The translations under genes were made by a program, and so were the position numbers. A model generated the notes under the pieces. It did no database searches and had not been told where the DNA came from. It saw only the letters and a program-made list of their open reading frames with translations. Positions 56,840 to 64,000 of a DNA stretch of 64,000 bases are shown piece after piece (the stretch's first letter is position 1; each line of letters opens with the position of its first letter). The stretch comes from an uncultured Dokdonia sp. (GTDB lineage Bacteria > Bacteroidota > Bacteroidia > Flavobacteriales > Flavobacteriaceae). The stretch covers positions 1-64,000 of the forward strand of contig NZ_CALEMI010000091.1 in assembly GCF_937910895.1 (NCBI RefSeq), in the 5' to 3' direction.

Positions 56840-57385
56840 CTACCTTAACCCATACTTCCCTGCATATTCTCCTTTACTTAAAACTAGAGTTTCAGGATTC
56901 CAGTTACGATATCTTAAAACATCTATACCAGAGCGGATTATTGGATATTCTTTATCTTTTCGACGAATGATAATACTTTCATGGCGAATACCTTGGTGAT
57001 GAATTATGGAAGTGAAAATACCTCTAAAAACACCTTTCATAATCACATCAAAACCACTACTATGTAGTTTAGAACTATACCATTCCCATTCTCTGACTTT
57101 TTTCACATCATAAACCATAGAAGTAATATGACTTATTAATTCATCCTTATAATAGTCATATTCAACTAGTTGATTAGTAAACCTAATCAAAGGTTCGGGT
57201 AAGAGATTTTCCCATTTACTATCTTCTTCATGAAGATTAATATTCTGAATTATTGTAGCTATCGTTTGTTTAAAAGTTTCTAGTTCTTTTTCAGGATTAG
57301 GAATATCTATAATTTTTAAAATATCATAATCTTCTTCTGGTATTTCTCCATTTATATTTTGCTGTATTCTTTCTATTTCTGTCAT
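56840..57385 (-). CDS. Probable immunity protein for the C39-like toxin
   Basis: 181 residues, no signal or TM, family not recognised. Features are long acidic helices early (NPEKELETFKQTIATIIQNI) and a C-terminal half rich in Arg/His/Ile (GIRHESIIIRRKDKEYPIIRSG). It starts 4 nt after the stop of the 783-residue protein, the usual place of the cognate immunity gene in polymorphic-toxin operons. Assignment by position only. Confidence 0.6.
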   Translation of the reverse strand: MTEIERIQQNINGEIPEEDYDILKIIDIPNPEKELETFKQTIATIIQNINLHEEDSKWENLLPEPLIRFTNQLVEYDYYKDELISHITSMVYDVKKVREWEWYSSKLHSSGFDVIMKGVFRGIFTSIIHHQGIRHESIIIRRKDKEYPIIRSGIDVLRYRNWNPETLVLSKGEYAGKYGLR

Positions 57386-57389
57386 TATA

Positions 57390-59741
57390 TTATGGATTTA
57401 TTATCAAAAACTTTTTATTAAAGACTTTTTCAAATTCATCTATGGTTATACTATATGATGAACCTTGGTTTAAAGGCAAAGGATCTCTTAAAAATATACG
57501 ATTATCTTCTATTTTATCAACAACCACAGCGTGTGCTCCAATATCTTCCCCCCTAACACTAACAATAATCTTCTTATTTTCAATCCTTTTAAATTGTTTT
57601 AATAATGTATTAAAGGTAATGTTTTTATCTTTCGGTCCCCCTCTAGAAATAAACTTCAATCCTTCAATTCGATCATTTTTTAATGCATTAGGTATATCAA
57701 GAATATTAGCTCCATCTCTGGTTGTCCCTAAAGCATTCTCAAGAAATTTTTCTGATCTTATAGCCCCTAAATCGTCTAATACCATTCTTAATGTGTTCGC
57801 TACGCAAGTATATTCTTCTGTTTGTCCAAGAACATTCCCTAATGCTTCTTCTTGTTTTAAAGATGAGCCAATATTTGCAAAAAAGGACTTATTTATATCA
57901 CCGCCTTTATTATTTTTCAGTCCTTGTTCAAATATTTGGCCTAAATGTTCTTCTAGTTCATCTAATTCTTTTTGCTTTTTAGAATCTTTAACATTTTTAC
58001 GATAGGCAACTAAAGCATCTTTAGCTTCTCGAGCTTGTTTACTTAAAATACGTGTGGTAAGAGCGTCTGCTCCTAAAGTACAAATTTCAAACCAAAACAG
58101 ATACTGTCTAAGCTTATTACAAAACGTTTTGTCCTCACATTTGTCAACAAAATTTAATGCAATACCTACAATGCCGCTAGCTACCTCTACAACACCAAAA
58201 GCAAGCTTGAGATATACAAAGGCATTCTTAAGCTTTAGTACATGTCTTAATTTTAAAAGGTTTCCTACGCCTGTTGCCGTAGTAATAATATCTACCGCTA
58301 ACCACAGCCCTTTTTCAAAATTTTCCCAAGCTCCTTTATCATCAAAAGCTTTAAGATAAAATGCAGGAACAGGTATGGTTGTTTCCAATTTTAGCTCTTC
58401 ATTTTCTGTTTCGTCAAGTTCTGTTAAGGTCACTGGGAAAAAAGGATGATATCGTTCTTCCTTTTGGAGGATATTATCAATAATGATAGAACCAATAGGG
58501 TTATTTGGCAAGCTAACACCTGGCTCAATCTCAGCCAAAATAGCACCATCTTTTCCAAACTCAAAGTCATAGTCATCAACTCGGAAACCAAGAATCTTTT
58601 TTTGTTTGTATGCTAGATTTACAGGGCGATCAAAATTCTTAAATGCTGGATTTTCAAATCTTGTAAAACCACTATCTTTCCATATCAACAATAATCTAAG
58701 GATCAGTTTACTGAAATTATTTGAGCCACCCCAATCATTCATTTTATCATAAAGCCTTTCAAATTCGGTTTTGCCTTTTATAGTGTTTGATAATAGTCTT
58801 TTTAGAAAAGTATCTGTATTAAAATCTGGTTTATTAGACAACCCTTTAAGTACATTAAGCAATATGACCTCATAGATATTAGTAAGCCTATCTGCTTCTA
58901 CAAATCTTGACCATAATTTCTCTAATATTCTAATATTTATATGTTGAAGCACTTGATCATTTAGATGAGCTAGTATTTCTATATAATCTTTGGGAGGCTT
59001 AAAACTTAATGTAAATTGTTCTACTGTTCTTGCTAAAAGATGATAGCCAGACTCTATATACTTTCTGTCTGCAGTCCTATTTTCCAATCCCTGAAGGATA
59101 ATTAACATCCCTTTAAAACTTAGTCCCTGTATTTGCAATGCTGCATTATTCTTTAAATACTCAACATTAGGATAGTTAAGCGACCCCACATTACGGTCTG
59201 TATTGTATGGTTTATAAATAGAAAAAGCTGAATCGTATGGTGGATATTCTTGAACACCATCATAACTAAAAAATAATGCTTTATCGCTTAAATAATCAAT
59301 CTTTTTATTTACATATACATATCCTACGTAGGCATTGTCACTTAACTCCCAATGTGATTGAAAGGACTTTTTAGTATCTATTACATTCCTATAATCAAAT
59401 GCACTTTTTATGACTTTCCCCTCAAGAGTAATTTCATCCAAAACGATTCCTTCTTCTATTGATATATCCGTTAATGAACCGATACCAAATCGTTCTAGAG
59501 CTTTATAGAAATCTACATAACCTTTCCACAAATCGGAAGGTTTTTCTACAGCAAAGATGCTATCATCTCCAAACGGACTATCCTTAAAAAGACTTTGAAA
59601 TCCTGTAGAACCACTTTCACTCCCCGAAAACGCTATCGCATCCAAAGCATTTCCTGAAGTTTCTGGCAAACTAAAAAATGTTCTGTTGGTGGGTCGTAAG
59701 GCTTCGATTCCTTCTTCATTAAATTCATCAAAAATGCTCAT
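57390..59741 (-). CDS. Polymorphic-toxin-like protein with C-terminal C39/papain-like peptidase domain
   Basis: 783 residues. The first ~450 residues are helical and of no family I know. A hydrophobic stretch near 490-530 (FVYLKLAFGVVEVASGIVGIAL) may insert in membranes. A Lys/Glu-rich linker follows (~565-625). The last ~144 residues show a cysteine-peptidase plan: Gln640 and Cys646 (QTEEYTCVANTLRMVLDDLG), His737 (GAHAVVVDKI) and Asp753 (RDPLPL). No signal peptide. Starts 4 nt before the stop of the nucleotidyltransferase gene and is followed by a small gene, as in toxin-immunity pairs. Delivery route unknown. Confidence 0.7.
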   Translation of the reverse strand: MSIFDEFNEEGIEALRPTNRTFFSLPETSGNALDAIAFSGSESGSTGFQSLFKDSPFGDDSIFAVEKPSDLWKGYVDFYKALERFGIGSLTDISIEEGIVLDEITLEGKVIKSAFDYRNVIDTKKSFQSHWELSDNAYVGYVYVNKKIDYLSDKALFFSYDGVQEYPPYDSAFSIYKPYNTDRNVGSLNYPNVEYLKNNAALQIQGLSFKGMLIILQGLENRTADRKYIESGYHLLARTVEQFTLSFKPPKDYIEILAHLNDQVLQHINIRILEKLWSRFVEADRLTNIYEVILLNVLKGLSNKPDFNTDTFLKRLLSNTIKGKTEFERLYDKMNDWGGSNNFSKLILRLLLIWKDSGFTRFENPAFKNFDRPVNLAYKQKKILGFRVDDYDFEFGKDGAILAEIEPGVSLPNNPIGSIIIDNILQKEERYHPFFPVTLTELDETENEELKLETTIPVPAFYLKAFDDKGAWENFEKGLWLAVDIITTATGVGNLLKLRHVLKLKNAFVYLKLAFGVVEVASGIVGIALNFVDKCEDKTFCNKLRQYLFWFEICTLGADALTTRILSKQAREAKDALVAYRKNVKDSKKQKELDELEEHLGQIFEQGLKNNKGGDINKSFFANIGSSLKQEEALGNVLGQTEEYTCVANTLRMVLDDLGAIRSEKFLENALGTTRDGANILDIPNALKNDRIEGLKFISRGGPKDKNITFNTLLKQFKRIENKKIIVSVRGEDIGAHAVVVDKIEDNRIFLRDPLPLNQGSSYSITIDEFEKVFNKKFLIINP

Positions 59742-60118
59742 AATCCTGTGTTTTTTACTTCTTGCATATACTTTTTATGGACTCCCAGCGCATCTTTTGG
59801 ATAAAGCTTTTGGATATGAGGGTCTGTCTCTAAGCATTTTTTTAATTGTTCTTGAGTGATGACTACTAGATCCAGATAATAGCCTAGATCTCTTCCCCAT
59901 ATTTGGGTGTTTACTATGGGAAAATCACACACTACATAGAGATCCCAATCCTTTCCTTCTAGGATATGCCACTCGGAAACAGGAACCCTAGCTCTACTTC
60001 CAAAAAGATAGATGGCAGCGACTGGTGAGACGGTTTCTATTTTCGCTTTAAGCGCACCAAAAAGATATGGCAGCACCGCTTCTGGCTGCCATATCATATC
60101 TAATCTCGCACTGCTCAT
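59738..60118 (-). CDS. Nucleotidyltransferase-fold protein
   Basis: 126 residues. YLFGSRARVP at 37-46 is the G-S-x motif of the polymerase-beta-like fold, with the metal Asp pair in KDWDLYVV (Asp57, Asp59), and a third acidic site likely in YYLDLVVI. Small members are often MNT-type antitoxins or modify target proteins. Here it lies between the large protein and the toxin, overlapping both (1 nt, 4 nt), so it is translated with them. Role in the operon is unknown. Confidence 0.75.
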   Translation of the reverse strand: MSSARLDMIWQPEAVLPYLFGALKAKIETVSPVAAIYLFGSRARVPVSEWHILEGKDWDLYVVCDFPIVNTQIWGRDLGYYLDLVVITQEQLKKCLETDPHIQKLYPKDALGVHKKYMQEVKNTGL

Positions 60119-63100
60119 TAAAAGGTGTTTTCTTCATTAGCCGTATTGACTACAAACCTACTTGCAGGCATAGGTCCTTGTACATCCTGAAAGGTGATAG
60201 GATCGCCTCCACTATCAAAAAGACGTTCTTCTATATAGGCTTGAGGCGTGGTCACATCTCCATAGGTAATTACAACATCTTCCTGATCACAGTCAACCGT
60301 TAGCGTGTCTAATGGATGATTGATCGTAGTGCCTGGTTTCGAAAATTCAAAAACTGTCACTTTTGAAAAATCAACCGTAAATAATAAGGAACCATATAAT
60401 AAACTTCCTGTATTTGGATCTGCTGTTACCGTAAATTGCTTTGCTGTCACTCCCGTTATGGTAGATAATTGTGTGGCTAATGCCTCATAAAAAAGTGCTG
60501 CAGTATCTGTGGCTTGCCAAGCAGCATCTCTTTGTATGGTAATAGTTTCTCCTTGACATCGGTATTGTCTTGGAAAACTATATTCACTTTCTAAATCTCC
60601 TATAGTTTTATTACCGCCGTCTCCATCGAGTTTTCGAAAAGAAAACTGGATCAGCCCTTTTTGTGAAGCACCTGTATTTAAGTCTGTAAAGATTGTAGTT
60701 TCATTAGTAATCTCACTTAAACATCCTGTTTGGTCTGACTCTTGAAAATCACTCTCATCATCACAATGGCAAGGCAGAGGCTTCTCTACTTTAAGTCCCA
60801 AACTGTCTGCTTGTAAAATGGTCAGAGAAGTAGGTACTTGTGTTTTCCATGCTTCTCCTTCTTTTATGCCAAGAGGTTGTTGTAGTTCTTCTACAATAGA
60901 TAAATAGAGTGGGTCATCAAGAACAGGGAGTTCTCCTCCATCCCATACATTGCCTGTTGCCATATAATGCATCATGGCATTTTCAAAGCCTGGACGCACA
61001 GTAACAACAACGCGTGCCATACCCGCTTGCATAAACTTTCTAAACGTAGGATCATCATTTTCGTACTGGTACAGTTCTGTCCATTTACTACGATTTGCCC
61101 AATAAAAAGGATAGAAATTATAAGACATAATATCCCATTCTATCGCTTGCTCTAAGAAGGTTGCAAAAGAGGTGTACGTATCTAAACGTTGGTTTAGTTT
61201 TACTTCTGCATTTTCTAATGTACTGCCCTGATACAATCCGCTTTTTCCATAGGTACGCTCGCCACTCTCATTCCGATCAATAAGATAGGAGACACAGTTT
61301 TTACGTAACACGGTTTGTTCTATCTGACGGTAAAATAATGGGTTGGATGCTCTAAGAACGGTTGCTGCTTCTGTTTCGGCAACAAATTGTTCTTTGTAGG
61401 CTGCCAATTTTGCTTCATACGCACTCATAATCGCATTAAAAGCTGTTAATTGCCAGGCATCATAAGCTTCTGAAGTTAATCTGGCTCTCAAGTATAGGCT
61501 AATAGCAACACCTCCTACATCGCCTCCATGAAAGCTCACGCCTAACTCATTTCGGATAGGTCTTGTATAAAGGTCATAACTACTTGTTAAGTTAATCGTG
61601 TTGTGGTTGGGATTTTCTGATATTAAAAAACTAGAGCGATCAATATTTACTGTACCATTAGTGTTTTCAAATTCTGAATATATATAAGTAAACCCAAATT
61701 TTCCAGTATAGTGAACAACCTCATAATTTTCTGGAATTTCTACTGTCCAATTTTTCCCTCCTGGATATTTATGCTCAGCCAGATAATTACCACTTGCCCC
61801 ATTATCACTAAAAGCGGCCGAAAAATTAATAAGCTCATCAGCTGGTGCATTTACCTCTGCATTGTATTGTGCTGCCCAAGCTCTATAATTAACTCTATTG
61901 AGATTTGCTGCGCTCATAAGCCCATTTGTTCTAGGATCTATAGGCTCTTCTAACACTGTTCCCTGATTGCCTTCTATAGTATCTGTTAACGCATGTTTAT
62001 GTAATCGAGAAGGATCTGGAATAAAGAACTCATACATCAAACGTTTCCCATAATTATAAATCTGGTTTTTATATACTTTATCAATCCATCGATACACACC
62101 TACAATATGTTGATCTCCTTCGCGATTATCAAAACCATGTCTGTTATTTTCTTCATACTCCTCTACGATCTTGGTAATACGTTCTTCCTTCACTTTTTGC
62201 ACCACACGATCCATCGCGATCGAAGTAATCTCTTGTGCTTGTGTTACTGCTTGACTGATGCTATCTTCTTGTGACGTATTATTGGCGAAGCCTCCTCCTG
62301 CACTAAACTGAACAAATTCATTTCTGGTATTTACATTGGCAAACGCATCAATGCTAGTTGACTCAGCAATAACTTGAGCTACTTCATTTTGCATTTCAAA
62401 ACGATCTGTTGTACTCGTATCTGTAAGTTGCTCTTTTTCCGTCTCAGAAGTTGATGATGTGGTATTTTCTGAGCGGCGTAATCTTCTAGTACTTTTTTCT
62501 TTAATCTCACGTGCCATCACATTTTCTATATGTGATACTTCGCCTTCAACATAACAATGTACGTTTTGCTCCACTCTTCTATAATCTGCAATTCCGAGCT
62601 GACGCATCCCAAATCCAGAAGGAATAAAAGGTTCTTGAGTGGTGTCTTCATTTTGATCTCCATTACCCATCTCATTGCATAAAACATCTCTAGATATGGA
62701 TATAAAAGGATTTACTACCTGATCAAACGTCAATACATCACCATTCTGTAGCGTAATAGTTCCTGAAAGTGCAGGCACCCCTTCACTTGCTTCTAATTCT
62801 ATGCCTCCTGCTTGCGGAAAAATCCTCAGGGTTCGTAGATACGTCTCACCAGCAGTATCACTATAGGTTGTGATATATATGGTATCTGTGATCTGATTTC
62901 CATTGGAGAATGTGAGTGTACAAGAAATGTCCTGAAGGTTAACCTCTTTATTATAGCCTTGTAAGTCTATAAAATATTCCCAATACCATTTACCATCATC
63001 ATTTACGGGTGTATTCTCAGATCGCAAGGTAATTGTGTAGCAAATATCTCTACCCTCTACAAATTGTCTGTCTGCTTCATTAAGGATAGTTCCTTGAAGG

Positions 63101-64000
63101 CTAATTTTCTTATGAGATAATTCTTTATTTTGTATTTCTAGTTCTGCTAATCTTGCTTCTTCCTTAGAAAACAACGCATACACTTCTTCAAAAGTAGCCA
63201 CACGCTCTATAGGAGTAAGACGTGATACGGTATTAAAAAGTAAGGAAGACATTTCCTGCACTGACTGCGTCTCTTCTATTTCTGCACGAAATGTAAATGT
63301 GAATTTTGGTAAGTCTGGAAACTTAGTCGTTGATATTTTGCTAAATAAGAACTCCTCTTCTTCTATGGTTTTAAGTTGATCTTTACGGCCTTGATACCAT
63401 GTCTCTTGCTCCTGAGCCAATGTGTTAGCGTATTGATCCTTAAGTGTCTTAACAGCTGCATTGTGAGTTTTGAAAGCATTCTCATAAGCAACATCATACG
63501 CTTTTCTATATTGCCTTTCCAAATACTCAAGTTCTCCTTTTGCTAGTTTAAGTTGCGCTAACTTATACGCTGAAATTGCAGATACTATTCTAGCTTCTGT
63601 CTTTTTGGAAGTACGTTTAAAATCAGACGTGCCAGCATTAGGGATTGTTGTTTCTGGTGTATCGATCACATCATTTGGAATCACAATTCGTGCGTGAGCG
63701 ATTTCTTTATACAATGCAAGCGCCTCTTTTTCAGACATTTCTTCACTAACAGCCACTTTAGTCTTATCAAGAAAATGATTTGCAATAAGTAAGTTAATGA
63801 GTGATTCTCTTGCTCCGTGATCTTCCTGTGTCTTGTATTGGTAATATAGATTTAGCCACACCACTTCTTCATTTATTAATCCTGCGTTTCCAGCGACCGC
63901 AAGAAGCTTGTCATTGAGTTCTTGAAAATTAAACTTTCTTCTATTTTTTTGAATCCATGCTCCAAGATCATGATATGCTTCATTTAAAGCACGTATTTCA
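60118..64000 (-). CDS. Very large unrecognised protein, N-terminus outside the window
   Basis: At least 1294 codons. The frame is open to the right edge: codons above 63864 read QKNRRKFNFQELNDKLLAV and on, so the GTG at 63864 is not the start. Long Ala/Glu/Lys helices (about the first 250 visible residues) give way to beta-rich regions, a Ser/Thr-rich linker after EGEVSHIENVMAREIKEK, further helices and a beta-rich C-terminal ~300 residues with CHCDDES. No signal seen in the window. First gene of the visible operon; may be a carrier or structural part for the toxin. Not a family I can name. Confidence 0.7.
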   Translation of the reverse strand, partial: EIRALNEAYHDLGAWIQKNRRKFNFQELNDKLLAVAGNAGLINEEVVWLNLYYQYKTQEDHGARESLINLLIANHFLDKTKVAVSEEMSEKEALALYKEIAHARIVIPNDVIDTPETTIPNAGTSDFKRTSKKTEARIVSAISAYKLAQLKLAKGELEYLERQYRKAYDVAYENAFKTHNAAVKTLKDQYANTLAQEQETWYQGRKDQLKTIEEEEFLFSKISTTKFPDLPKFTFTFRAEIEETQSVQEMSSLLFNTVSRLTPIERVATFEEVYALFSKEEARLAELEIQNKELSHKKISLQGTILNEADRQFVEGRDICYTITLRSENTPVNDDGKWYWEYFIDLQGYNKEVNLQDISCTLTFSNGNQITDTIYITTYSDTAGETYLRTLRIFPQAGGIELEASEGVPALSGTITLQNGDVLTFDQVVNPFISISRDVLCNEMGNGDQNEDTTQEPFIPSGFGMRQLGIADYRRVEQNVHCYVEGEVSHIENVMAREIKEKSTRRLRRSENTTSSTSETEKEQLTDTSTTDRFEMQNEVAQVIAESTSIDAFANVNTRNEFVQFSAGGGFANNTSQEDSISQAVTQAQEITSIAMDRVVQKVKEERITKIVEEYEENNRHGFDNREGDQHIVGVYRWIDKVYKNQIYNYGKRLMYEFFIPDPSRLHKHALTDTIEGNQGTVLEEPIDPRTNGLMSAANLNRVNYRAWAAQYNAEVNAPADELINFSAAFSDNGASGNYLAEHKYPGGKNWTVEIPENYEVVHYTGKFGFTYIYSEFENTNGTVNIDRSSFLISENPNHNTINLTSSYDLYTRPIRNELGVSFHGGDVGGVAISLYLRARLTSEAYDAWQLTAFNAIMSAYEAKLAAYKEQFVAETEAATVLRASNPLFYRQIEQTVLRKNCVSYLIDRNESGERTYGKSGLYQGSTLENAEVKLNQRLDTYTSFATFLEQAIEWDIMSYNFYPFYWANRSKWTELYQYENDDPTFRKFMQAGMARVVVTVRPGFENAMMHYMATGNVWDGGELPVLDDPLYLSIVEELQQPLGIKEGEAWKTQVPTSLTILQADSLGLKVEKPLPCHCDDESDFQESDQTGCLSEITNETTIFTDLNTGASQKGLIQFSFRKLDGDGGNKTIGDLESEYSFPRQYRCQGETITIQRDAAWQATDTAALFYEALATQLSTITGVTAKQFTVTADPNTGSLLYGSLLFTVDFSKVTVFEFSKPGTTINHPLDTLTVDCDQEDVVITYGDVTTPQAYIEERLFDSGGDPITFQDVQGPMPASRFVVNTANEENTF

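Noticed and set aside
63862-63864. GTG at 63864 as start of the giant protein
   Set aside because: The frame stays open with protein-like codons to the window edge, so the gene is partial.

Overview
The window is AT-rich chromosomal DNA of a marine flavobacterium (Bacteroidota, Flavobacteriaceae). The evidence is the gene content (type II-C Cas9 of about 1540 residues, DUF4199, TPR histidine kinases, LytTR regulators, small Cys-lipoproteins), promoter elements of the TAnnTTTG type, and weak ribosome binding sites. A Dokdonia-like genus is my guess from a highly repeated palindrome with core TTTCGCGAAA, not something the sequence proves.

Layout. (1) 0-17 kb is mostly core: a partial subtilase with a transglutaminase-like partner, a lipoprotein, a polyprenyl diphosphate synthase, a TetR/TolC/adaptor/RND efflux operon with a putative TetR operator and a frameshifted four-helix-bundle gene inside it, then waaA with a murein-peptidase-like gene, a DegT-type aminotransferase and an amidohydrolase. 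(2) 17-22 kb holds signalling genes: a NarL-type regulator, a TPR sensor kinase split by one in-frame TAA, an acidic-repeat lipoprotein, and a LytTR regulator whose receiver lacks the phospho-acceptor Asp. (3) 22.5-34.5 kb is a complete type II-C CRISPR-Cas locus: 75 repeats and 74 spacers, cas2-cas1-cas9 on the minus strand, and a tracrRNA gene divergent from cas9. An imperfect direct repeat brackets the whole locus. (4) 34.5-45.5 kb is accessory DNA: DinB-like protein, a lipoprotein with two small relatives, a short regulator, tiny membrane proteins, a broken zinc-finger gene, a 30-bp perfect palindrome, about ten tandem 126-bp units, and a serine recombinase whose reading frame runs into tRNA-Leu, which marks one end of an integrated element. 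(5) 45.5-53.9 kb is core again: tRNA-Leu, tRNA-Gly, mutS, two SpoU-type methyltransferases, era, a Na+/H+ antiporter, and an ECF sigma factor with a membrane partner. (6) 53.9-64 kb is a polymorphic-toxin region on the minus strand: a very large unrecognised protein (cut by the window edge), a nucleotidyltransferase-fold protein and a 783-residue protein ending in a C39/papain-like peptidase domain, all overlapping by 1-4 nt. Behind them lie a probable immunity gene and a reservoir of three deaminase-like toxin tails, three SUKH immunity genes (one frameshifted at a 7-C run) and one unknown small gene.

Working together: regions 3, 4 and 6 are defence, mobility and competition modules set in a housekeeping background. 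The TTTCGCGAAA palindrome occurs 14 times, including inside cas1 and cas9, but is absent from 32.3-47.5 kb and from 53.9-64 kb. That fits recent arrival of those stretches and long residence of the cas genes.
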